From Armatimonadota bacterium (lineage in GTDB: Bacteria; Armatimonadota; Hebobacteria; CAIYQO01): a stretch of 20,329 bases of DNA. Numbering within the stretch: position 1 is the stretch's first letter; each line of letters begins with the position of its first letter. The notes beneath the pieces are model-generated. The model saw nothing but the letters and a program-made list of their open reading frames with translations, did no database searches and was not told the DNA's origin. Below are positions 1 to 8,000 of the stretch, one piece after another. The stretch covers positions 1 to 20,329 of the forward strand of contig JAKIYB010000013.1 of NCBI GenBank assembly GCA_022708765.1, read 5' to 3'. The position numbers were made by a program, and so were the translations under genes.

Positions 1-660
1 GCGGGCGATAACCAGCGGTTCGCACCCGTCAATCACCGCGCGATAGACGAAGAAATCGCGCTGGCCGCCGTTCGAGCCAGGACCGAGTACCAGCAGGCTA
101 TGCTCGCGCACCGCCGCCTCGCCGCCCAGCGCCAGCGTGCGCACCGCGCCATCCTCCACCACCTCGGCGCCGTCGTAAACGGTGCGGAGATTCTCCATAC
201 TCACTTCCGCGAGCGACAGGCTCAGCCGCCAGCGCTCCCGCTGCTTGAAAAGCTTCACCGCGCCCGCTTCCTGCTCCACCTCGGCTTCACTCAGCGCCAC
301 GTCGTGCGCCAGCTTCACCGGGGCATCGGTGAAGCCCACCGGCCGGCCGTCAATGAAGACCGCGCGGGCGCCCCCCTGCAGCAGGTGGCCCGGCGTGGTC
401 GCCGCCGGCGCGTCCAGCACATAGACGCCTTTTCCCAGCGTGACCCATGTTTCGCCGTTATCGCTTACGCCCAGGTCCGCCGGCCCTGCCGACACGCCCG
501 CCGGCACCGTCACCGCCAACTCCGTCGCCGAGACGACGCTCACCGCCGCCGCCACGCCCCCAATACGCGCCTGCGACTCCGCCAGGAAGCCGCTCCCGCG
601 CACCGTCACCACCTCGCCGGCCACCCCGGCCAACGGAAAGACACTCGTAATCGTTGCCAT
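1..660 (-). CDS. Phage tail-tube-like protein with N-terminal IPT/TIG domain (partial)
   Basis: The frame is open for 220 codons from ATG at 660 to the window edge, so the C-terminus is missing. GGAGGAACG precedes the ATG. Residues 1 to about 83 look like an IPT/TIG immunoglobulin-like domain (starts MATITSVFPLAGVAGEVVTV, then GSGF and a strand pattern ending GVYVL). From about residue 90 the sequence resembles phage major tail/tail-tube proteins: an FIDGRPVGFTDAPVKL strand pair, an acidic EAEVEQEAG stretch, and LSLAEVSMENLRTVYDG. In known phages tail-tube subunits stack as hexameric rings around the DNA channel, and Ig-like domains decorate the outside. Here the Ig-like domain is N-terminal. 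The gene follows head-closure-like and tail-terminator-like genes on the same strand, as in many siphophage or myophage late operons. The tube assignment is inference from pattern and gene order. Confidence 0.7.
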   Translation of the reverse strand, partial: MATITSVFPLAGVAGEVVTVRGSGFLAESQARIGGVAAAVSVVSATELAVTVPAGVSAGPADLGVSDNGETWVTLGKGVYVLDAPAATTPGHLLQGGARAVFIDGRPVGFTDAPVKLAHDVALSEAEVEQEAGAVKLFKQRERWRLSLSLAEVSMENLRTVYDGAEVVEDGAVRTLALGGEAAVREHSLLVLGPGSNGGQRDFFVYRAVIDGCEPLVIAR

Positions 661-680
661 TCGTTCCTCCTTTGAATTTT

Positions 681-780
681 GGACGGGCGAGCGTCCTCGC
701 GAGCCGACTCCGGGTGGAAGTCTTATCCGTCGTTCACGACATGCCATCATCTCCATCCGGAGTCGACTCGCCCGCCCGAC
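681..780. repeat. Imperfect inverted repeat in gap between phage genes
   Basis: The left part (681-713) carries GGGCGAG and GAGCCGACTCCGG. The right part (757-779) carries CCGGAGTCGACTCGCCC. They pair imperfectly, the left arm having extra bases (CGTCCTCGCGA). The arm motifs GGGCGAG and GAGCCG also occur in the better preserved inverted repeats at 1213-1362 and 16405-16549, so this is probably a diverged member of that family. It fills nearly the whole gap between the tail-tube gene and the tail-terminator-like gene. Confidence 0.6.
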
Positions 781-789
781 ATTACTTCA

Positions 790-1182
790 TCACGCCGCCC
801 GTACCACCAGCATAAACCCGCACTCCGCCACCCTGCCCGGACCGCCGCCGTCCGGCTGCGAGCGCCCCGCCGGCGCCGGCGTCATCCGCCCCGCCGCCAG
901 GTAGCACCACCAGTCCTCGTCCAGCGGAAAATTCTCCCGGCCGTGCAGCCGATCAAAAATCGCTTCCGCGCCTTCCAGCGCCTCCCGCGCGGTCTCCGCT
1001 CGCACGGCGCAGCGTAACCGCACCCGGCGCACCGGGCGCGACAGCTCCGCCTCGCCGCCCTCCAGGTACAGCGCCGTCACTCCGACGGGCCGCGATGGCC
1101 GCTCCTGCAGGAACAGGTCCACGCCCAACTCCCCGAACTCCTGCGCGCCGAACCACGCGCCAATCGCCTCCAATAACGTCAT
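790..1182 (-). CDS. Phage tail-terminator / minor-capsid-like protein
   Basis: This gene encodes 130 aa, starting at ATG 1182 behind GGGAGGATGCG. The size, the N-terminal amphipathic helix (MTLLEAIGAWFGAQ), a following LFLQERP segment, and an alternating strand pattern (VTALYLEGGEAELSRPVRRVRLRC in outline) ending in a hydrophobic strand (FMLVVRAA) match small phage tail-terminator or minor-capsid proteins. In those, a helix packs on a beta-sheet and caps the tail tube. It lies between the head-closure-like and tail-tube genes, where tail terminators are usually encoded. No catalytic motif is present. The family call rests on size, strand pattern and order rather than on a recognised signature. 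Confidence 0.55.
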   Translation of the reverse strand: MTLLEAIGAWFGAQEFGELGVDLFLQERPSRPVGVTALYLEGGEAELSRPVRRVRLRCAVRAETAREALEGAEAIFDRLHGRENFPLDEDWWCYLAAGRMTPAPAGRSQPDGGGPGRVAECGFMLVVRAA

Positions 1183-1212
1183 CGCATCCTCCCATCACAC
1201 ACACCATAATTT

Positions 1213-1362
1213 CACTGGAGGGCGAGACTCCGTCGAGCCGCGTGCGTCGGGGCTGGTTACGAATCCTCACAGACGATTGTGCGTAGACTCCGCTCGTTAC
1301 GTATATGGAGATGCAATCCCAATCCCTACGCACGCGGCTCGACGGAGTCTCGCCCTCCAGTG
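1213..1362. repeat. Palindromic element, perfect 35-bp inverted repeat (family A copy 1)
   Basis: The left arm at 1213-1247 begins CACTGGAGGGCGAGACTCCG. Its exact reverse complement is at 1328-1362, with an 80-nt centre between. The arm core GGAGGGCGAGACTCC-GTCGAGCCGC recurs in both arms at 16405-16549 and as one decayed arm near 19604. It carries no gene. It sits inside the phage operon between the head-closure-like and tail-terminator-like genes. The structure resembles a MITE or a large REP-type palindrome; mobility is inferred only from recurrence. Confidence 0.85.
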
Positions 1363-1381
1363 ACGTCATGTGCATAACCTC

Positions 1382-1693
1382 CTACTCCACCACCGCCCGC
1401 AGCCCCACCGACACGCCGGCCACGTCCACGATCCACTCGATGGCCCGCACGCGCAGGTAATCGCCATCATACAGGAGCCGGTCACCGGGGGCGATGCTCT
1501 CATCCGGCTCCAGCCATACTTCGCCGGGATAGCGCGCTTCCGTATCGCCCTCCAGCGCCGCCTGCAGCCGCTTGCGCCGCACCCGGCAGCGAATCTCCCG
1601 CCCGGTATCCAGCACGTCCTCGCCGAAGGCATTAACCCCCGTGCGGCGATGCAGCATGGCGGTGTCCGTCAGATACGCCCGCAATTCCGCCAT
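1382..1693 (-). CDS. Phage head-closure / head-tail joining-like protein
   Basis: This gene encodes 103 aa. ATG 1693 lies 1 nt after the TGA of the upstream connector-like gene, which indicates translational coupling, and GAGGAGGCG precedes it. The protein is all-beta in appearance. It has a metabolite-free small-barrel pattern typical of head-tail joining proteins: an N-terminal DTAMLHRRTGVNAFGEDV segment, a cysteine-containing strand (IRCRVRRKR), then APGDRLLYDGDYLRVRAIEW and a C-terminal strand. Phage stopper proteins typically show this 'GDRL...G..YRV' stretch near the C-terminus. Gene order (connector, stopper, terminator, tube) supports the assignment. The exact family name cannot be fixed by eye. 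Confidence 0.6.
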   Translation of the reverse strand: MAELRAYLTDTAMLHRRTGVNAFGEDVLDTGREIRCRVRRKRLQAALEGDTEARYPGEVWLEPDESIAPGDRLLYDGDYLRVRAIEWIVDVAGVSVGLRAVVE

Positions 1694-1694
1694 C

Positions 1695-2177
1695 TCACGC
1701 CTCCTCGCCGTCCGTCACCAGCGCGCCACCCCGGCGCACCCAACCCGTCAGCAACATGCGCGCGTCCGGCGAGAGCAATTCATCCGTCGCCGGCGGCGAA
1801 TATGCCTCCCGCGCGCCGTCAATCTCAGCCGTGGTCACGCCCGCCGCGCGCAGCCGCCGCCGATGCACCAGCTCCGGCCGCAGCCATGCCAGCGCCTCCT
1901 CGCACTGCGCGTCTTTGATGACCCGCGGCACCGCGCCCTCTTCCGCGCCCGGCGCCCCCGCGCGCGGCCAGCCCAGCGCCTGCGTCGCCGTGGCGCGCGC
2001 CCCATGCCAGCGCAGCCGCTCCAGCATCCGCGCCGCCATCAGCAGCGCTCGCTCCTTCGTCATCCCGTCCGCCGCCGCCCACGGGCTGGCATCCGGCCGC
2101 TCCGCGAAATACGCCTCCGCTTCCGCCAGCGTCACAAAGCTGTTAGCCGTCGCGCCGCCTACCTCCGCGTCAATCAT
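1695..2177 (-). CDS. DnaT-like phage head-tail connector-type protein
   Basis: This gene encodes 160 aa, starting at ATG 2177 behind GAGGAGGAACGGG. The frame is open further upstream to 2315, but that extension has no RBS and crosses the leader terminator. The N-terminus (TANSFVTLAEAEAYFAERPD) has the signature of the DnaT-like/connector family found between capsid and tail genes: 'ANSYVSVEEADAYF' followed by helices rich in A and L (LLMAARMLERLRWHG). These helical proteins form the adaptor ring below the portal in related phages; their ssDNA-binding annotation is historical. It is the first gene of a four-gene minus-strand cluster and the only one directly preceded by a promoter. No capsid gene precedes it, which is unusual. 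Confidence 0.75.
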   Translation of the reverse strand: MIDAEVGGATANSFVTLAEAEAYFAERPDASPWAAADGMTKERALLMAARMLERLRWHGARATATQALGWPRAGAPGAEEGAVPRVIKDAQCEEALAWLRPELVHRRRLRAAGVTTAEIDGAREAYSPPATDELLSPDARMLLTGWVRRGGALVTDGEEA

Positions 2178-2261
2178 CCCGTTCCTCCTCTCCACTCGTG
2201 CTCGTACTCGTAACTCGAAAGCCCATCGTCCGACACCCCGCCTCAAACACACCACCAACAC

Positions 2262-2296
2262 AAAAAGGCGGGCCCACGCTCGCGCGTGAACCCGCC
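2262..2296 (-). terminator. Intrinsic terminator inside the phage-operon leader
   Basis: Read on the minus strand, arm 2296-2284 (GGCGGGTTCACGC) pairs with arm 2279-2267 (GCGTGGGCCCGCC), giving 13 pairs including two G-U pairs. The loop is GCGA, a GNRA tetraloop, and five T residues follow (2266-2262). There is no gene between its promoter and this site, so it would cut a transcript of roughly 80 nt. Confidence 0.85.
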
Positions 2297-2343
2297 TGGT
2301 GACGCTCCACCTCAACGGCGGGGGCTCCTCACCCCCTCATCTC
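2262..2343 (-). ncRNA. Predicted ~80-nt structured leader or small RNA upstream of phage genes
   Basis: This is the segment from the expected start of the 2350-2378 promoter to the terminator. In order it shows hairpin 1 (GGGGG/CCCCC with a UGAGGAG loop), hairpin 2 (GGUG/CACC) and the GNRA-capped terminator. The terminator's 5' arm GGCGGG (2296-2291) can also pair with CCCCGCC at 2323-2317, part of which forms hairpin 1. Mutually exclusive terminator and antiterminator folds are therefore possible. It could be a free sRNA or an attenuator of the DnaT-like gene 85 nt downstream. I do not recognise it as a known riboswitch class. Confidence 0.5.
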
Positions 2344-2349
2344 GGCGCT

Positions 2350-2378
2350 ACTATAGCAGAGGAACGCATGTTTGTCAA
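2350..2378 (-). promoter_or_regulatory. Consensus sigma70-type promoter driving the phage cluster leader
   Basis: On the minus strand TTGACA (2378-2373) is followed by a 17-nt spacer and TATAGT (2355-2350). This is 11 of 12 consensus bases at the optimal spacing. Transcription is expected from about 2343 leftward. Confidence 0.8.
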
Positions 2379-2425
2379 GGGGTATTGCGAAAATATGTTT
2401 TCAACACTTTCGCTTCGCCATCCCA

Positions 2426-2454
2426 TTGACAACCGCTCGCCCGCCGCCTACAAT
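2426..2454 (+). promoter_or_regulatory. Consensus sigma70-type promoter for the secreted 752-aa protein gene
   Basis: TTGACA at 2426-2431, a 17-nt spacer, then TACAAT at 2449-2454. The expected start near 2461 leaves a leader of about 44 nt with AGGAG ahead of ATG 2505. It lies back to back with the phage-side promoter, with 47 nt between the two -35 boxes, so one regulator could affect both. Confidence 0.8.
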
Positions 2455-2504
2455 GAAGCATAATTCATCCGCATGAACGTCCCCCGAATTGAAAGGAGCC
2501 CGTG

Positions 2505-4763
2505 ATGCGTGGAATCGTCTGTAGCGCCCTGCTGGCGCTGTTGCTGGGTCTGGCGCTGGCGCAGAACCCGCCGGCGGAGAAGAAAGCACTGTATACCCTC
2601 ACCGATTTCGGTCCGACGGCTACCGCGGCGCAGGTGAAGGCGGCGTACGAGGCGGCGGTGGCGCAGTTGGGGAAAACCGGCGGCTTGCTCATCATCCCCA
2701 CCGAATTCGCCAGACAACTCGCCATTGAGAACACCGCGCAGATTTCGCCGCGCACGCCCGCTCCGCCGGCGGAGACGAAAAACTGGCAGCGTTCCGGGCC
2801 GGGTATCACCATCCTGGAGGTGAACGAAAACGGCACGGTCATCAAGGTACCGCAGGCACAGGGATTGACCATCGAGCGCACGCTGCGCATGCCGCTCGGT
2901 GAAAGCCTCCCGCACTGGAGCACTGACTTCGCGCTCACGATCAACAATACCCTCATCCATGGCTCCAACAGTTACCTGGACTGGATTCCCGAGCCGGTGA
3001 AAGCGGGCAAGGACGCGAAGTTCTACGTGAAGACGATCCGCGGCTTGCGCGTGGGCATGTTCATCAACCTGCACGGCGGCCCCGGCTATGGCGGCAAGGT
3101 GACGCGCGGCTGCGTGAAGAGCATCAACTACGACGCCGAAAAGACGCTGTGGTACTTCACCGCCGACACCAGCATTGACCATACAGCCGGCGCCATCGTG
3201 CATAACAAGAACAACGCCGGCGTGCTCTACATGGGGCAGGATGCCCATACCGATGAGCAGACGTATGATATGCTGCTCTGGCGCAAGCAGTACGCGCTGG
3301 GCGATACCTACATGTTCTTCGGCTGGTATGACTACATGAGCAATATCCACTCGGCGGCGGGCGATGAAAACGGCAACATCTTCGCCGGCTATTCGCACAG
3401 CAAGGATAACTGCTTCACCGGCACGGTGGACGGCGTGGACTGGACGGCGAATACGCTGAAGTTCGCCAACGGCGCGCAGAACGTGGATACCCTCGGCCAA
3501 TCCCGTCCCCTCATCAACATGAACAAAGCCAAGTGGATCACCGCCGGCAAGGTGATGGTGGTACCCGCCGAGCACTACTGGGATCTGATTGATACCGGCA
3601 AGTATCCCTTCAACGGGAAAACCTATCCGACGACGCTGTGGAAAGATCCGAAAACGGGCGTCACCGGCCTGCGCATGGGCGGCCTTATTCGCGGCGACAA
3701 AGATTGCCCGTGGGACCAGAGCGTGGTGGGCCGCTGGCTGGGCATCACCGAGCCGACCGAGCTCACCCCCGAGAGCAAGAAGGTCCGCTGGTACCAGATC
3801 CTCTCCTGCACGGTGAATCCCGATGGCACGAAGGACCTGACCATCGAACGCTTCTGGTGGGGTGCAAAGGAGATGGGCAGCCCCACGCTCTATCGCCAGG
3901 ATAACGGTACCTGGGATGGGCACGTTCGCCCGCTCAGCTATGCCATTGCCCCTGGCTCCTACGTGACGGACGTCTCCAAAGCCGTGCCGACTGATGATTA
4001 TCGCGGCCAACAACTCCTGGGGATGACGCCATACGGGGATATGCACACACGGTTCGACTTCGAAAAAGGCGATGCCATCGAGCAGGCCATCGGCCCTGAT
4101 CCCTTCAAGCCCACGCCCTTCCGCATGTGGATGTGGGATAACGTGCCCGGCGTTTTTCCCGCGCCGGTGCTTGACATACAGAATAACGGCGCGGACCCGC
4201 GCTACGCCGCGATGCTCGTTGCTGGTGGGTCATATAACGCCGATGACATGAAAAACACCTACCGCCAGTTGTCCCCATGGGAAAATATCCTGGCCTTTGA
4301 AGCAGTCTCCGGCGTGGGCATCAATATGCGCGCCGACGTCACCCGCGCCGCCATCCTCTTTGAACAACCGCACCACGATCAGCCACTCAAGTGGCTCTAC
4401 GGCAAACGGGAGACCGGCAAGCCGGTGGCGGAAGCGACGCTGACGGTCTCGCGCGACACCGGCGACATGACCTTCTCTGGTGGCGACCTCTACATCAGCG
4501 GCACCATTCACGCCGCCGGCTTCTCCGCCGACGTGACGGCGACGAAAGCCCCCTTCGGCAAGAACGTGCCGGTACGGCGCGGCGCGAAGAGCCTGACCGT
4601 CACCTTCGAAACACCGCAACCAGACGCCAACTACGCCGTCTTCATCGAACAGAGCTGGCTGGGTGAGCGCGCGGTGACACAGAAGACCGAGAAGGGCTTT
4701 ACTATCCTCTTCGGCAGAGGCGCGGCGAAGGACGCGACGCTGGACTGGATGATCATGCGGTAG
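2505..4763 (+). CDS. Secreted protein with pectate-lyase-like N-terminal segment, function unknown
   Basis: This gene encodes 752 aa. ATG 2505 has AGGAG 6 nt upstream; an in-frame GTG at 2502 is too close to it. Residues 1-20 form a signal peptide (leucine/alanine-rich core ending ALA-Q), so the protein is exported. Residues 31-65 (TLTDFGPTATAAQVKAA, then GGLLIIP) resemble the opening of pectate-lyase-superfamily right-handed beta-helix proteins, which have 'DFGA..dgttddt.Ai..Ai..a..GG.v.iP'. The middle is rich in G, N, D, W and Y, and I assign no catalytic residues. The last 95 residues (GGDLYISGTIHAAGF, then SLTVTFETPQPDANYAVF and a final LDWMIMR strand) look like a beta-sandwich C-terminal module of the kind seen in tail-fibre or adhesive proteins. 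The gene has its own promoter and ends before a GC hairpin. It could be a polysaccharide-binding or degrading protein, but function is not established. Confidence 0.85.
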   Translation: MRGIVCSALLALLLGLALAQNPPAEKKALYTLTDFGPTATAAQVKAAYEAAVAQLGKTGGLLIIPTEFARQLAIENTAQISPRTPAPPAETKNWQRSGPGITILEVNENGTVIKVPQAQGLTIERTLRMPLGESLPHWSTDFALTINNTLIHGSNSYLDWIPEPVKAGKDAKFYVKTIRGLRVGMFINLHGGPGYGGKVTRGCVKSINYDAEKTLWYFTADTSIDHTAGAIVHNKNNAGVLYMGQDAHTDEQTYDMLLWRKQYALGDTYMFFGWYDYMSNIHSAAGDENGNIFAGYSHSKDNCFTGTVDGVDWTANTLKFANGAQNVDTLGQSRPLINMNKAKWITAGKVMVVPAEHYWDLIDTGKYPFNGKTYPTTLWKDPKTGVTGLRMGGLIRGDKDCPWDQSVVGRWLGITEPTELTPESKKVRWYQILSCTVNPDGTKDLTIERFWWGAKEMGSPTLYRQDNGTWDGHVRPLSYAIAPGSYVTDVSKAVPTDDYRGQQLLGMTPYGDMHTRFDFEKGDAIEQAIGPDPFKPTPFRMWMWDNVPGVFPAPVLDIQNNGADPRYAAMLVAGGSYNADDMKNTYRQLSPWENILAFEAVSGVGINMRADVTRAAILFEQPHHDQPLKWLYGKRETGKPVAEATLTVSRDTGDMTFSGGDLYISGTIHAAGFSADVTATKAPFGKNVPVRRGAKSLTVTFETPQPDANYAVFIEQSWLGERAVTQKTEKGFTILFGRGAAKDATLDWMIMR

Positions 4764-5054
4764 GCACCGCGATAAACGGACTGTCAACTTCGGGGCTCCC
4801 GCGCATCGTGGGAGCCCCGCCTGTTGCATGGAAACCAAAAAGATGACGAATTCCACCGGAATTAAGAGGACCGCAACGTGAGACATGGAAAGAGAAGGAT
4901 GGGAGGCCATTGTCAGCGGCGCCGCTGCGGCGCGCGACCAGTATAGACAGTCGCGGCTCCTGTTTCAGCATGCGGCAGCAGCACATGCGCTTACCCAATC
5001 CCTGGTTCACCCCCGTGTGTGGACCGATACCAGCATCAAAGGAGGTTTCACTTG
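4764..5054. other. Intergenic region between the two secreted-protein genes
   Basis: This 291-nt gap holds the GC hairpin at 4792-4818, a small palindrome AATTCC-ACC-GGAATT near 4850-4864, and a 14-bp palindrome CAGCGGCGCCGCTG at 4914-4927. It ends with the strong RBS AAAGGAGG just before 5055. TTGTCA (4910) and TATAGA (4942) are 26 nt apart, too far for a normal promoter. I see no gene here. Confidence 0.6.
4792..4818 (+). terminator. GC hairpin after the 752-aa protein gene (shared sequence, copy 1)
   Basis: GGGGCTCCCGCG-CAT-CGTGGGAGCCCC is a 12-bp stem with one G-U pair and a 3-nt loop, 28 nt after the stop codon. It has no T-tract, so it is either a 3'-end stabiliser or a weak terminator. 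Nearly the same 27 nt follow the next gene at 8863-8889. Confidence 0.6.
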
Positions 5055-8000
5055 ATGTCACTGGCTATCGGCCGATTCCTATTGGCCATCTCTCTCTGCG
5101 GTCTCTTTGCGTGTGCCGCCTTCGCCGCGCCGGGCATGAAAGTGACGCCGGAAGACGGCGACTGGGCGAAAACGTCGCTGGAACTCTTCAACACCCCGGA
5201 AGCCGAACAGGTGGTACGCTATGGCGACATAGACAACCTTGGTTTTGGGTGGATCGGGGAATACACGCCTTTCTCCGGTGAGGAGTCTCCCACGCATACG
5301 TGGCCCTTCTCGCCGCAGCCCACCGATCCCGCCGGTACCGACCGGATCATGGTACCCTCCAGTTATAAAGGCATCGGCCCGCAAGGATCGGATGGGTATG
5401 CCAACACGACTAAGCGGCCGGAGAATCTGCCGCAGCCGCTGACATTCACGTTCACCAAACCGAAGAATCCGCTGAGCGCCGTCGTCCTGCAAATGATGGT
5501 AGATGACTTTCAAGCGCCGGTATGGGGAGCAAAATATGAGGTAACGATCAACGGGAAACGAATACCGGTTATTGAAGAAGTGATGAATACTCTCCAACAA
5601 ACCGGTCCGCGCGGCAAGCTCATCAGCATCTCCCTGCCGGATGACGTGGTGGCGACGCTGGCGACGAACCGCTTCGCCATGACGATTGACGACACCACCA
5701 CCGGCGCCGGCGATGGCTATGCCATTGACTTCGTGCGCCTGCTGATTAACCCGACGAGAGCGAAGTATACCGGCACCGTGCGCGGGAAAGTCACCGCGAA
5801 AGCGACGGGAGCGGGATTAGCTGGCGTCATGGTCTCGGCCGGCACCGCGCGGAATGCCCTCACCGATGCCGCCGGCAACTTCACGTTAACGAATGTTCCC
5901 GTCGGCATGACCGTCATTACCGCATCAAAAGACGGCTATAAAGCGGCCGGCGTCACCCGCGAACTGCAGCAGGGGAAGACCGTTGAGGTGACCCTGGCGC
6001 TGGATGCCGCGCCGGTGACAACGACGACGCCACCGAAGACGGGCGGCACCCTGGATCTCTGGGGTTCCATGGATACCCAGGCTGTTATCCGCCGCATGCT
6101 GTTTGACGGCAAGGCATTTTACGCGGTGGGTAATTCCGGCACGATCTTCTCTTCCCCCGACGGGAAAACCTGGACGCCGGTTCCCCTGGGTGGGGAGGAT
6201 AACCTGACCGGGCTGTGCTCGAATGGCAAATCTGCCGTACTCACCGGCGACTGGGGCGCGCTCTTCGCCACGGCGGATTGGAAGACGTTCGCGCGCGCGC
6301 CGCGCGTGTCGCCGCGGCACTCCGCCAATGCGGGCTGGACGGGCAAGCAGTTTGTCGCCGTGGGGCATCACGGGCAGGTGCTGGTCTCGCCCACCGGCGA
6401 GACCTGGCGGCAAGTCACCACGCCCACAACGGCGAATCTCCGTGATGTTGTCACCCATGGGGGGCAACTCGTCGTCGTGGGCGCCGACGGAATGATCCTC
6501 ACCTCACCGGACGGCGAAACCTGGCAGCAACGCCCCTCGGGGACGACGGCGATGTTGGAGATGGCGGCTTCAAACGGGCAGCGCATCGTCGTCATCGGCG
6601 ACAAGGGCACGATCATCACCAGCACCGACGGCCGGCAGTGGACGCCGGTACAGAGCAGTACCGATGCGTCTCTGGTTCGCCTCTGCTACACCGGCGATCG
6701 TTTCGTCGCCGTCGGCTCTGCGGGCACCGCGCTGGAGAGCCTTGACGGTCTGACCTGGTGGAAGCTCACCACCAATACCACCGACGCGTTCTACGGCTGC
6801 GCCGCCGGCAACGGCGTGGTGCTGGCCGTCACGCCACAAGGCAAAGTGTACGGATATCGGCCGGGCGGCACGCCGACCGTGACTCCGCCCGCTGCTCCTC
6901 CAAACGTGAAGGTGGAGACGAAAATCATCAAGGACCCCCTCACCAACATCTATACCATCACGGCGTTGGTGAAAGACGCGGATCCGACCGCCTTCCAATA
7001 TTGCTTCGATATGGCGGAACGGACGAATGGCACGGCGCTGTCCTGGGGCAATATCGGTGGCTATTCTGACAATAACTATGCGCGGTTCCGCGTGCCGAAG
7101 CTGGGTGTGACCTACGCTTTTCGCATCCAGTTGCTCCCCAAAGGCGGCACGGTGCCGGCCGTCGTCATGACATCGCTCACCGTGGGTGAAACGCCGGCCA
7201 CGCCCACGCCCGCCACGCCGCCGGCCAATGATCCCTGGCAACGGCGTGATACCTATACCTCGACACCGATGACCTATCGCGCGACGTTCCATGACGGCCA
7301 GCGCTTCTTCGTCGCCGGCAACGGCGGCTATATTGTGGATTCCGTGGACGGGAAAACGTGGAACCGCGCGGCCGTGCCGGCCACGCATATCACCGGCATC
7401 GCCTGGAACGGGAAGACCGCCGTGTTGGTCGGCGACCGGGGCACGATCATCTTGTCGCCGGACTGGAAGGCCTGGACGGTGGTGAAAAGCGGCGTTGGCT
7501 CCCACATCAACGGTGTGGTCTGGACGGGGAAAGCATTCGTGGCCGTGCAGCACGGCGGCGGCGTGCTGCTTTCGCCGGACGGCACGACGTGGCGGCGGGT
7601 ACAAACACCGACCACGAACCACCTGCTGCATGTTGATTGGAACGGCCGCTTCCTCACCGCGGTCGGCATCGGCGGCGTCATTCTTACCTCGCCCGACGGC
7701 GAGACGTGGCAGGCCGTGCCGTCCGGCGTGACGACGGATCTGCATGGCGTGGGGCATAACGGCGGGCGGCTGGTGGCGGCGGGCGGCGGCGTCATCCTCA
7801 CCAGCACGGATGGCCGAACCTGGAAGGCAACCACCGTGGAGGCGCCGGAAGGCCTGGGCGGGGTCTGTGCCGCGGGCGACGGCTTCATCGTGACCGGCTA
7901 TGGCGGTCACGCCTTCTACAGCGCCGATGGCCAGACCTGGACGCGCTTGATCACCGGTATCAAAGCGAACCTGCGCGCGCCCATCGCCGCGAACGGCATC

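Noticed and set aside
953..1375. A 140-codon minus frame crossing the family A palindrome.
   Set aside because: It is created by the repeat arms and overlaps the tail-terminator-like gene out of frame. Several short ORFs containing LEGETPSSR arise the same way from repeat arms.
2262..2343. The leader as a known riboswitch (preQ1, fluoride, SAM-II or c-di-GMP types).
   Set aside because: None of the characteristic conserved motifs of those classes is visible, so no class was assigned.
2448..4046. A 532-codon open frame on the minus strand.
   Set aside because: It is antisense to the secreted 752-aa gene, begins inside it and overruns the plus-strand promoter. The sense frame has signal peptide, RBS and promoter.
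4910..4947. Possible promoter TTGTCA ... TATAGA before the propeller gene.
   Set aside because: The spacer is 26 nt, well outside the 16-19 nt range.
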